A stretch of 64,000 nt of DNA, from the NCBI GenBank assembly GCA_963712485.1, contig CAVQID010000014.1, forward strand, positions 1-64,000. The letters run 5' to 3'. The notes beneath the pieces are model-generated. The model was not told the DNA's origin and did not search any database. It worked only from the letters and a program-made list of their open reading frames with translations. How positions within the stretch are numbered: the stretch's first letter is position 1; the number at the start of each line of letters is the position of its first letter. Made by a program: the position numbers and the translations under genes. Below, piece by piece: positions 18,750-26,853 of this stretch. Source of the stretch: JALORV01 sp963712485 (GTDB lineage: Bacteria > Pseudomonadota > Gammaproteobacteria > Burkholderiales > Burkholderiaceae_F).

Positions 18750-18838
18750 GGTACGTGACGCTGCGCGTCGCGCCTGCACCGACACGACTCAAGTTCGCGC
18801 GCCACCCTTCGGGCGGTCGGGCGGCGGGCGCGGCGACA
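18750..18838 (-). repeat. Dispersed 31-nt palindromic repeat, copy B (diverged), plus GC-rich arm
   Basis: The 31-nt core at 18750-18780 reads, on the minus strand, GGTGCAGGCGCGACG followed by CGCAGCGTCACGTACC. It matches the consensus seen at 31118, 50645 and 61393. A second GC-rich hairpin-like block (RPPEG-coding-like in one frame) follows, as in the 31-kb copy. It fills the trpG-trpD gap. Confidence 0.6.
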
Positions 18839-18845
18839 AAGGCAC

Positions 18846-19416
<571 letters not shown>

Positions 19417-19420
19417 GGCG

Positions 19421-20908
19421 TCACTCCGAGTCGAAGCCGTCTTCGACCTGCTCGGCCGCGCGCAGGACAGCTCGCGCCTTCACTTCCGTTTCCTTCCACT
19501 CGCTCTCGGGAACCGAGTCAGCGACGATACCGGCCGCGGCCTGCGCATAGAGCACGTTGCCCTTGACTACGCCGGTGCGGATCGTGATCGCGAGGTCCAT
19601 GTCGCCGGCGAACGACAGATAGCCGACCGCGCCGCCGTAGATGCCGCGCTTCACCGGCTCGAGTTCGTCGATGATCTGCATCGCCCGCACCTTCGGCGCA
19701 CCCGACAGCGTCCCCGCGGGAAAGGTCGCGCGCAGCACGTCGAGGTTGGTCAGCCCCGGCTTGAGCACACCCTCGACATGGCTCACCAGGTGCTGCACGT
19801 GCGAGTACTTCTCGATCACGTACTGCTCGGTCACCTTGACGCTGCCGGTCTCGGCGATGCGACCGATGTCGTTGCGCGCCAGGTCGATCAGCATCAGGTG
19901 CTCCGCGCGCTCCTTGGGGTCGGCCGCCAGTTCGGCTGCCAGGATCGCATCCTGCTCCGGGGTGTTGCCGCGCGGCCGGGTTCCCGCGATCGGACGTATC
20001 GCGACCCAACGCTTGCCTTCGCGGTCCTCGCTGCGCACGAGAATCTCGGGGGAGGCGCCGACGACATGGAAGTCGCCGAAGTTGTAGTAGTACATGTACG
20101 GCGACGGATTCAGCGTCCGCAGCGCGCGATACAGCGACAGTGGCGAGTCGGCGTACGGCTTGCGGATACGCTGGCCGATCTGCACCTGCATGACATCGCC
20201 CGCCTCGATGTACTCCTTGGCCCGGGCGACCGCCCTCAAATAGTCGGCCTTGGCGAACTCGCGGTATTCCTCGCGCCGCACACTCGCGCGTGAATGCGGC
20301 GGCTCGATCGGGCGTGCGAGGCGGGCCTTGAGCTCGCGCAATCGCTGGCGCGCGCGAGCGAAGGCTTCCGGCTGGCGCGGGTCGGCGTAGACGATCAGGT
20401 AGATGCGACCCGCAAGGTTGTCGACGACCGCCACTTCCTCGGCGAGCAGCAGCAGGATGTCGGGAACACCCAGGTCGTCGGGCTTCGTTCGCGCGAGCTT
20501 CTTCTCGATGACGCGTACGGTGTCGTAGCCGAAGTAACCGGCGAGCCCGCCGGCGAAGCGCGGCAGGCCCGGCCGGATGGCCACCTTGAACTGGTCGGTC
20601 AGATGCGCAACCGCGGCGAGCGGATCGCCTTCGATCGTCTCGGTGATCCGTCCGCCTTCGACGACTTCGGTCACGCAGCCGTCGTCGCGGATGAACGAAC
20701 GCAGCCACTTGCGCGCGGCCAGGCCGATGAACGAGTAGCGGCCGAAACGTTCACCGCCCACGACGGACTCGAGCAGGAACGTGTTCGGCTCGTTCGCAAG
20801 CTTCAGGTAAAGCGACAGCGGTGTTTCGAGGTCGGCGAAGCTTTCCGCAATCAGCGGAATGCGGTTGTAGCCCTGCGCCGCGAGGGCCTTGAATTCGAGT
20901 TCAGTCAC
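19421..20908 (-). CDS. trpE: Anthranilate synthase component I
   Basis: 495 residues, full length. Converts chorismate plus ammonia to anthranilate. The N-terminal regulatory segment FLLESVVGGERFGRYSFIG (near residue 44) contains the LLES element that binds feedback tryptophan. The chorismate-binding domain includes GDVMQVQIGQRI, SPEILVR, PIAGTRPRG, LARNDIGRIA and FPAGTLSGAPKVRAM. The start is GTG at 20908 with AGGTGA just upstream. A long Trp-rich leader and several hairpins lie between it and gph, so expression is probably attenuated by tryptophan. Confidence 0.96.
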   Translation of the reverse strand: MTELEFKALAAQGYNRIPLIAESFADLETPLSLYLKLANEPNTFLLESVVGGERFGRYSFIGLAARKWLRSFIRDDGCVTEVVEGGRITETIEGDPLAAVAHLTDQFKVAIRPGLPRFAGGLAGYFGYDTVRVIEKKLARTKPDDLGVPDILLLLAEEVAVVDNLAGRIYLIVYADPRQPEAFARARQRLRELKARLARPIEPPHSRASVRREEYREFAKADYLRAVARAKEYIEAGDVMQVQIGQRIRKPYADSPLSLYRALRTLNPSPYMYYYNFGDFHVVGASPEILVRSEDREGKRWVAIRPIAGTRPRGNTPEQDAILAAELAADPKERAEHLMLIDLARNDIGRIAETGSVKVTEQYVIEKYSHVQHLVSHVEGVLKPGLTNLDVLRATFPAGTLSGAPKVRAMQIIDELEPVKRGIYGGAVGYLSFAGDMDLAITIRTGVVKGNVLYAQAAAGIVADSVPESEWKETEVKARAVLRAAEQVEDGFDSE

Positions 20909-20918
20909 TTTTCACCTG

Positions 20919-20947
20919 CACGGGTCGCGCAGAAGAGATCGCGCGTG
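20919..20947 (-). promoter_or_regulatory. Hairpin adjacent to the trpE ribosome-binding site
   Basis: On the minus-strand RNA, CACGCGCG pairs with CGCG and CGTG (20919-20922 with 20944-20947, and 20926-20929 with 20940-20943), leaving a GGT bulge. The AGGTG ribosome site (20913-20917) begins one base past the hairpin. No U tract follows, so it looks like a translation-level or anti-termination element, not an intrinsic terminator. Confidence 0.45.
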
Positions 20948-20964
20948 GAACACACCAACGGAGT

Positions 20965-21036
20965 GCCGCTAAAGTGGCGGCGGTCTGCGCCTAGGGGCGC
21001 CAGGACCAGACTCCCTGGGCGTGCCAGAACCGGCAC
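20965..21036 (-). promoter_or_regulatory. Candidate attenuator hairpins overlapping and following the trp leader peptide
   Basis: Three stems are visible in the minus-strand RNA. Stem 1, 21021-21036 (GUGCC/GGCAC, 6-nt loop), lies over Trp codons 19-23. Stem 2, 20983-21011 (GUCU/AGAC plus GCGCC/GGCGC), covers the last two Trp codons and the leader stop. Stem 3, 20965-20981 (GCCGC/GCGGC), lies after the stop. Mutually exclusive pairing was not computed. Confidence 0.4.
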
Positions 21037-21092
21037 CAGGCTTTGCGCCATGCCCCGAGGGATAAGGAATCGCGTTGGTCGCGGTGATTCAT
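20991..21092 (-). CDS. trpL: trp operon leader peptide (33 aa, five Trp)
   Basis: Short ORF translated by hand from the gph-trpE gap. It starts with ATG at 21090-21092, overlapping the gph stop as ATGA, and ends at TAG 20991-20993. It begins MNHRDQRDSLSLG and then carries a run of Trp codons, AWRKAWCRFWHAQGVWSW, before ending RP. Five Trp in 33 codons is far above chance, and it lies immediately upstream of trpE with hairpins over and after the Trp codons. By analogy with trp leaders elsewhere, ribosome stalling at the Trp codons when charged tRNA-Trp is scarce would switch downstream RNA folding. There is no clear ribosome site of its own; initiation is probably coupled to gph. Confidence 0.8.
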   Translation of the reverse strand: MNHRDQRDSLSLGAWRKAWCRFWHAQGVWSWRP

Positions 21093-21803
21093 TGCAGATT
21101 CATTGCGATCGAGTCTTGCGCGCCGCGCGGCACGATCAGTGCGACCGCATCGGTGAGCGTTTCGACTATAGCATCGGCCGGCAACACGGCGACCGGCTGG
21201 CCTTCGTTGTATCCGCCTTCCACGAGGATCGCGCGGCAGCCGGCGGCGCGCGCCGACAGGAGGTCGTTTTCGGAATCGCCGATCATGATGGCGTCGGCCA
21301 CCGGCACATTCAGGCGATCGCAGGCGGCCAGCACCGGAGCGGCATGCGGCTTCTTTTGCGCGGTGTCGTCACCGGAGATGACCGCCTGGAAGTAGTCGAG
21401 CAGCTCGACGCGCTCGAGCAGATCGAACGTGAACTCGCGCGGCTTGTTGGTGACGCAGGCCATTTTCAGCCCCCCGGCGCGGAACGCCGCCAGCGCGGTC
21501 GGCACGCCCGGAAAGACCAGTGCCGCGTGCCCGTTGACGCGCCGGTAATGCCGGTAGAACAAGGCCTTGCCACGGGCAAACAGTTCGTCGTCGGCGCGGC
21601 CTTCAAGCGATCCGGTCAGCGCGCGGTGCACGAGGATGTCGGCGCCCTTGCCGATGTAGGCGGCCACGTGTGCTGACCGGCAAGTTGCTGCGCCCGAGGT
21701 CCTCGAGCATCGCGTTGGTCGCCGCGGCCAGATCCGGAACGGTGTCGAGCAGCGTGCCGTCAAGGTCGATCAGTACCGCGCGGGCCGGATACGCGACCGT
21801 CAT
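21089..21803 (-). CDS. gph: Phosphoglycolate phosphatase (one frameshift)
   Basis: HAD-superfamily phosphatase that hydrolyses 2-phosphoglycolate. The N-terminal nucleophile motif VLIDLDGTLLDTVPDLAAA lies in one frame starting MTVAYPAR at 21803. The cap and remaining motifs (YIGKGADILVHRAL, VTNKP with the conserved Thr and Lys region, and GDSENDLLSARAAGC) lie in the next frame ending at 21089. The break is near 21670. Reading across gives about 238 residues. The start overlaps the rpe stop (ATGA), and its stop overlaps the trp leader start. Confidence 0.88.
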
Positions 21804-22503
21804 GTGGCGCGGGCCACACCGGCGAGTTCCTCGCGGAGGCGACCGATGATGCCGCGGTAACCGCCATCGCTGTCGCGCGCACCGAAGACCGCGCTTCCGG
21901 CAACGAAGGTGTCCGCGCCCGCCTCCGCGATCATGCGGATATTGTCGGCCTTCACTCCGCCGTCGACCTCGACATGGATCGTGCGGCCGGTGTCGCGCAG
22001 GTGGGCATCGACACGGGCACGAACCGCGCGCAGCTTGTGCAGCGTCTCCGGAATGAACTTCTGCCCGCCGAAGCCCGGGTTAACCGACATCAGCAGCACG
22101 ACGTCGATCTTGTCCATCACGTGATCCATCCATGCGAGCGGCGTGGCGGGGTTGAAGACCAGTCCGGCCTTGCAGCCCGAGTCGCGGATCAGCGCCAGCG
22201 TGCGATCGACATGATCCGACGCCTCGGGATGAAACGTGATGACATCGGCGCCGGCCTTGGCGAAATCGGGGATGATCCGATCGACCGGCTTGACCATCAG
22301 GTGGACGTCGATCGGCGCCTCGACATGCGGCCGGATCGCCTCGCACACCAGCGGACCGATCGTCAGGTTCGGCACGTAATGGTTGTCCATCACGTCGAAA
22401 TGAATCCAGTCGGCGCCGGCGGCGACCACGCGCGGACCTCTTCGCCCAGCCGGGCAAAATCGGCGGAAAGAATGCTCGGAGCAATGCGGAAGCTGGTCGA
22501 CAT
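21800..22503 (-). CDS. rpe: Ribulose-phosphate 3-epimerase (one frameshift)
   Basis: Interconverts ribulose-5-phosphate and xylulose-5-phosphate. The N-terminus MSTSFRIAPSILSADFARLG starts at ATG 22503; a base seems missing near 22431, after which VVAAGADWIHFDVMDNHYVPNLT, HLMVKPVDR, SVNPGFGGQKFI, VDGGVKADNI and VAGSAVFG continue in the main frame. Metal ligands (His and Asp in HFDVMD, His in DVHLMV, Asp in VDGG) are present. First gene of the trp-containing run; divergent from apaG. Confidence 0.92.
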
Positions 22504-22609
22504 GCGGGCCCCGTGGTTGCGTGTTCGGAAACTTACCGGATCGCGACTATTCTAAGGGTGGCCCGACAGTGATCGGACCCTTCAACTCCGCGACAGGTAC
22601 CCGGTTCCC

Positions 22610-22984
22610 ATGGCCCCCTACGAGTTTTCCGTCAGTGTTCAACCCAAGTACCTCGATGCCCACTCCAATCCGGACGAGCAGCACTTCGTGTTCGCCTACA
22701 CGGTGACGATCCGCAACACCGGTGAGCACACGGCGCAGCTGATTGCGCGTCATTGGATCATCACCGATGCCAACAACCAGGTGGAGGAAGTGCGTGGGGA
22801 AGGCGTGGTCGGCGAGCAACCGGTCCTTAAACCCGGCGAGTCCTTCGAGTACACCAGCGGATGCCCGCTGACCACACCGGTCGGATCGATGCGCGGCAGC
22901 TACCAATGCGTCGCCGAGGACGGCACGGCATTTGAAGCGACGATCCCGGAGTTCGTACTGTCGATGCCGCGGGCGCTGCACTGA
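22610..22984 (+). CDS. apaG: ApaG protein
   Basis: A 124-residue single-domain ApaG/FBox-A-like protein of about the usual length. Conserved elements include FAYTVTIRNTGEHTAQLIARHWIITDA, GEGVVGEQPVLKPGESFEYTSGCPLTTPVGSMRGSY and the C-terminal AEDGTAFEATIPEFVLS. ApaG is linked to diadenosine tetraphosphate and Mg/Co homeostasis in enterics; its role here is unproven. Confidence 0.95.
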   Translation: MAPYEFSVSVQPKYLDAHSNPDEQHFVFAYTVTIRNTGEHTAQLIARHWIITDANNQVEEVRGEGVVGEQPVLKPGESFEYTSGCPLTTPVGSMRGSYQCVAEDGTAFEATIPEFVLSMPRALH

Positions 22985-22986
22985 CG

Positions 22987-23094
22987 CTAGCGTTCGGGCG
23001 GCCGCCTGCGGCGCGGTTTCTGGAACATCGTCCACCAGACGATGAACACGAGCGCCCCGAGCGCCAGCGCCGCTTCAAGCAGAATCAACCACAT
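22987..23094 (-). CDS. Small membrane protein, 35 aa
   Basis: Too short for ordinary gene calling. ATG at 23094 with AGAGG eight bases upstream. The sequence is one transmembrane helix, MWLILLEAALALGALVFIVW, followed by WTMFQKPRRRRPPER, a positively charged cytoplasmic tail. Orientation by the positive-inside rule: N-terminus out, C-terminus in. It sits in the apaG-mltA gap on the opposite strand. I know of similar tiny membrane proteins in betaproteobacteria but cannot name this one. Confidence 0.6.
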   Translation of the reverse strand: MWLILLEAALALGALVFIVWWTMFQKPRRRRPPER

Positions 23095-23138
23095 GTCGGA
23101 CCTCTTGTTCTGCGTCAAATTCTAGACGCTGCCTGGCG

Positions 23139-24347
23139 TTGGGCCTGTTCGCCGTGGTACTCGCAGGCTGCGCCGTGCGCCCGGCTCCGCCACCGAGCCC
23201 GCCGGTTGTGCCGCCGCCGGCCCCTCGCCCTTCCCCTCCAACGGTTCCGATCGAACCGCGCGCGGTCTACGACCCTGTCGTTTTCGAGATGCTTCCCGCC
23301 ACGCGCGCGGATGACTGGATCGCCGCCTGGCCAGCATTCCTGCAGAGCTGTCGCACTCTCGGCAAGCGCGACGGCTGGCGCGACGTCTGCACGCAGGCCG
23401 AGCGCATCGACGCACGCAACGGCAAGGCCGTGCAATCGTTCTTCGCGACTCGCTTCGACGCCTATCGAGTGCTGACTCGACGATTCGAAGGTGACCGCGA
23501 GATCGAGACGCGCGACTCCGGCCTGCTGACCGGCTATTACGAGCCGCTGCTGCGCGGCAGCCGCTCTCGCAGTGATCGCTACGCGGTGCCCATTTATCGG
23601 GTGCCGCCGGACCTGCTGGTCGTCGACCTCGCCAGCATTCACCCGGAACTCGCCAACCTGAGACTGCGCGGCAAGCTGCAGGGGCGTCGAATCGTGCCGT
23701 ATCCGAATCGCTCCGAGATCACCAACGGCGAACCGCTTGCCGGCAATGAGCTGGTCTGGGTCGACGACCCCGTTGAAGCGTTCTTCCTGCAGGTGCAAGG
23801 TTCAGGCCGCGTGCAGTTCGACGACGGCAGCATGGTGCGGCTCGGTTACGGCGACCAGAACGGTCACCCGTATCGCTCGATCGGCCGCTGGCTCATCGAC
23901 CAGGGCGAACTGACGCTGGACCAGACCTCGATGCCCGGCATCAAGTCCTGGATCGCGCGCAACCCGGCACGGGCCAAGGAACTGCTGGACCAGAATCCCA
24001 GCTACGTGTTTTTCCGCGAGCTGCCGCTGGGTGATCCCGCGACCGGCCCGGTCGGCGCGCTCGGGGTGCCACTCACCCCCGGGTACTCGCTCGCGGTGGA
24101 TGTGCGGCACATTCCGCTCGGTGCGCCGATCGTCATTTCGACGACCGACCCGGCCAACGGTGCACCGCTGCGGCGGCCGATGATGGCGCAGGACACCGGC
24201 GGCGCGATTCGCGGTCCGCTGCGCTTCGATTTCTTCTGGGGTTTCGGAGCCGAGGCCGGTCAGGTCGCGGGCCGTCAGAAACACGACGTCAGCGCCTGGG
24301 TTCTCGTACCCAAGGGCAGCACGCCGGAGTCGCTGCTCCGGCGCTGA
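23139..24347 (+). CDS. mltA: Membrane-bound lytic murein transglycosylase A
   Basis: Lipoprotein that cleaves peptidoglycan glycan strands, producing 1,6-anhydro products. A lipobox VVLAGC (Cys near residue 11 from this start) is followed by a Pro-rich linker; then the MltA domain with DSGLLTGYYEPLLRGS, the 3D domain near the C-terminus (MMAQDTGGAIRGPLRFDFFWGFG) that carries the catalytic Asp, and AGRQKHDVSAWVLVP. The start is unclear: the TTG at 23139 gives an unusually short signal without basic residues, while the frame stays open upstream (RRCLALG...), so translation may begin further upstream at a non-ATG codon or the N-terminus may be affected by a sequence error. Confidence 0.9.
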   Translation: MGLFAVVLAGCAVRPAPPPSPPVVPPPAPRPSPPTVPIEPRAVYDPVVFEMLPATRADDWIAAWPAFLQSCRTLGKRDGWRDVCTQAERIDARNGKAVQSFFATRFDAYRVLTRRFEGDREIETRDSGLLTGYYEPLLRGSRSRSDRYAVPIYRVPPDLLVVDLASIHPELANLRLRGKLQGRRIVPYPNRSEITNGEPLAGNELVWVDDPVEAFFLQVQGSGRVQFDDGSMVRLGYGDQNGHPYRSIGRWLIDQGELTLDQTSMPGIKSWIARNPARAKELLDQNPSYVFFRELPLGDPATGPVGALGVPLTPGYSLAVDVRHIPLGAPIVISTTDPANGAPLRRPMMAQDTGGAIRGPLRFDFFWGFGAEAGQVAGRQKHDVSAWVLVPKGSTPESLLRR

Positions 24348-24352
24348 TAGCG

Positions 24353-25120
24353 CTATTTCTTGCCGCTGGCGGCCAGGCGCTGCTCGATGGCTTCCACCGG
24401 CATCGCCCCGGCGCCGCGCGATCCATCCGCAAAGATGATGGTCGGTGTTCCATTGATGCCGAAGTCACGTCCGAGCGCAACGTTCTGCTCGAGCGGCGTC
24501 TTGCATTCGGCGGGCGCGGCGGGAGGTGTCTTGCCCTGGACCATGTAGTCGTCCCAGGCTGCGGCACGATCCTTGGCGCACCAGATCGCCTTCGACTTCT
24601 CCTGCGAATCGGGCGAGAGGATCGGATACAGGAACGTATAGATCGTCACGTTGTTGAGTGTCTGCATGCTCTGCCACAGTCGCTTGCAATACGGGCAGTT
24701 CGGATCCTCGAACGTCACCAGCACGCGTGAGCCGTTGCCGCGCACGGTCTTGACCGCGCGGTCGAACGGCAGCGACTTGAAGTCGACCTTGAGCGCCGTA
24801 TCGAGCCGCTTCTGTGTCAGGTCCTCGCGCGTGCGCGCGTCGAACATGCGGCCCATGATGACGAAGGTGACCGCGGGATCCACGTAGTAGAGCTCGCCGC
24901 GCACGAGCACCTCGTAAAGGCCGCCCTGGCCGCGGAAAACCTGTTCCGGCTTCATGCCGGAACGCTCGGCAAAGCGCGCGGCCACCTGCGCCTCCGCGCT
25001 GCCTGCCGCGGGGGCACCCTTCGGTGCGTCCGCCTTGGCCTGCGCCAGTACGTGCGACGCGGTCAGCGCGCACATCAGTGCGATCGCCGGCACGGCAAGG
25101 CGTCGTATCCAAAACTTCAT
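24353..25120 (-). CDS. dsbC: Thiol:disulfide isomerase DsbC/DsbG family
   Basis: 255 residues. MKFWIRRLAVPAIALMCALTASHVLAQA is a cleaved signal peptide, so the protein is periplasmic. The N-terminal dimerisation part includes QVFRGQGGLYEVLVRGELYYVDP; the thioredoxin domain has the active site FEDPNCPYCKRLW near residue 140 and the cis-Pro loop INGTPTIIFADG. The redox motif is CPYC rather than the usual CGYC. The ATG at 25120 is preceded by AGGAG; a longer frame is discarded. It corrects wrong disulfides in exported proteins. Confidence 0.9.
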   Translation of the reverse strand: MKFWIRRLAVPAIALMCALTASHVLAQAKADAPKGAPAAGSAEAQVAARFAERSGMKPEQVFRGQGGLYEVLVRGELYYVDPAVTFVIMGRMFDARTREDLTQKRLDTALKVDFKSLPFDRAVKTVRGNGSRVLVTFEDPNCPYCKRLWQSMQTLNNVTIYTFLYPILSPDSQEKSKAIWCAKDRAAAWDDYMVQGKTPPAAPAECKTPLEQNVALGRDFGINGTPTIIFADGSRGAGAMPVEAIEQRLAASGKK

Positions 25121-25194
25121 TGCGTTCTCCTGAAAACGGCGGCGGAGTGTAGCCGCGCCGTGAAAGCCTTCAGACCGGACGATGCCGATCAAGT

Positions 25195-26371
25195 TCAGCC
25201 GAGCGCCTGGCGTATCAGCAGGCTCTTGAGCGGGGACAGCCGATCCACTGCCGCCATCCCGGCGTTGCGCACAAAGCGCGCAACTGGATCATTGATGCTG
25301 AACAGGCGCGCCAGCCCATCCGTGGCGGCGCGCATCATGGCAATCGGCTCGGCGCGATTGCGCTCGTATCGTCGCAACAGCACCGTGTCGCCAATGTCCC
25401 GAAAAGCCTCGCGCCCCCCGATCACTTCATGCAATGCGGCGACATCCTGCAGTCCCAGGTTCAGACCCTGGCCGGCAAGGGGATGCACGACGTGCGCCGC
25501 GTCGCCGACCAGCGCGATACGGCGGCCGATCAGGCGGTCGACGACGACCAGTCGCAGCGGAAAAGCCGCCGTCGGTCCGGCTGCGGAGAGGTCTCCCAGC
25601 ACGCGCTCGGTGCGTGTCGTCAGGCGCTCAGCCAGCGCGGCGGGTTCCGCCTGCTGCAACTCGTGCGCCAGCGCGCTCGGCGCCGACCACACCAACGAAA
25701 CGTGCTGACCCGGCAAAGGCAGTAGCGCGACCACGCCCTCGTCTGTGAACCACTGCCAGGCGGTGCCCAGATGCGGTCGCTCACAGCCAAAATTGCTGAC
25801 GACCGCGATCTGGCGGTAATCGGTGACGGTGGCGCTGCTGCCGGCAGCCGCTCGCACGGCGGAGTTCGCGCCATCGGCGCCGATAACGAGCCGCACCCTC
25901 AATTGCGCGCCGCCGACGAGACTGACGACGGCCGCGTCGTCGGTGACGGCGACGATGTCAAAGTCGGCGCCAAGACGCGTGACCCCGGGGGAAAAGTCGC
26001 ACGCCGCATCGAGCACGCGCAGTAGTTCGGACTCCTCGATGATCGTGGCCAGACGCTCGACCGCCGCGGCATACGCGTCGAAAGTCAGTTCATCGCCACG
26101 ATCGCCAAACACCCGCATGCGTTCGACCGGCCGATACGCGCGCGGCATCGATGCGGTTCCACACCGACAGGCGCTGCAGAAATTCAACGGTGGCGGGAGC
26201 GACGGCATAGATGCGCACATCAAACGGCGCGGTCGCCGTCGGCAGGTGCGCCTTCATGCGTGGACCGACAAGTGCCACCCGCAGGCCCTGCTGCGACAGC
26301 CCGAGCGCGCAGGCCATGCCGGCCAAGCCGGCGCCGACGACGGCGACATCGAAGTCCTGCGGGTCGCTCAT
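25195..26371 (-). CDS. UbiH/UbiF-family FAD-dependent hydroxylase (one frameshift)
   Basis: Flavoprotein monooxygenase of the ubiquinone-ring hydroxylase family. The FAD motif VAVVGAGLAGMACALGLSQQG lies in an N-terminal frame starting MSDPQDFD at 26371; the remainder (RVFGDRGDELTFDAYA, LVIGADGANSAVR and GDAAHVVHPLAGQGLNLGLQD) lies in the next frame ending at 25195. One extra base near 26130 accounts for the switch. Full length is about 390 residues. Which ring carbon is hydroxylated (UbiH, UbiF or UbiI-like) cannot be told. A TATACT-like -10 element lies at 26409-26414 on the minus strand. Confidence 0.88.
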
Positions 26372-26649
26372 CTCAGGAATCGATCAAACCCTGTGCTCAT
26401 GGGTGTCGAGTATAGGAGGACGCCCCGCGGCGACTGTCGATACGGCCGTACAAGGTCGCTGGGACTGTCCTTCCTATTCCACAGAGGTGGGCAGCTAGCG
26501 CGCGCTCGACCAAAGGCGTAGTTGCCCCTGCGCTGCTTCTGTGTGTCTGGCCCCACAAAGTGGCCAGTTGCCTACTTTATGGTGGTAGCCGGCCGGCCGC
26601 GCGTGTCTGGTACCAGCGCGACGCTCGTAAGCAGGATTGTCTCGACTCG
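26372..26649. other. Intergenic, no gene recognised
   Basis: About 280 bp separate the UbiH-family gene from the inverted-repeat element. It contains the weak promoter box noted above and a short stem TGGCCCCACAAAGTGGCCA at 26548-26566. No gene, RNA or recognisable transposase fragment was identified. Confidence 0.4.
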
Positions 26650-26796
26650 GCCGAGGCTGTGTGAAAACTCGAAATCCTCGCGTTTTCGGGGGTCGGTTTG
26701 GTATTCCCGAGGGGCCGATCGTTCAATACAGAGCGATCTGAGAGGTCGAGTTCAGCGTCGTGCGCTTTGGCAATGAGTTTTCACACAGTCTCGGCC
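26650..26796. mobile_element. MITE-like element with 22-bp terminal inverted repeats (147 bp)
   Basis: The left end (26650-26671) starts GGCCGAG and continues GCTGTGTGAAAACTC. The right end (26775-26796) is the reverse complement with one mismatch in 22. The 147-bp interior has no ORF of note. TGTGTGAAAACTC-type ends occur on several bacterial insertion sequences, so this is probably a non-autonomous derivative (MITE); the IS family cannot be named by eye. No target-site duplication is clear. It lies 57 bp from the end of the MORN gene. Confidence 0.6.
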
Positions 26797-26853
26797 ATTC
26801 GCGGACTTCCTAGGTTGCTGCGCGCCTTTCCCTGAAGCGGACTGGCGCGAGTG

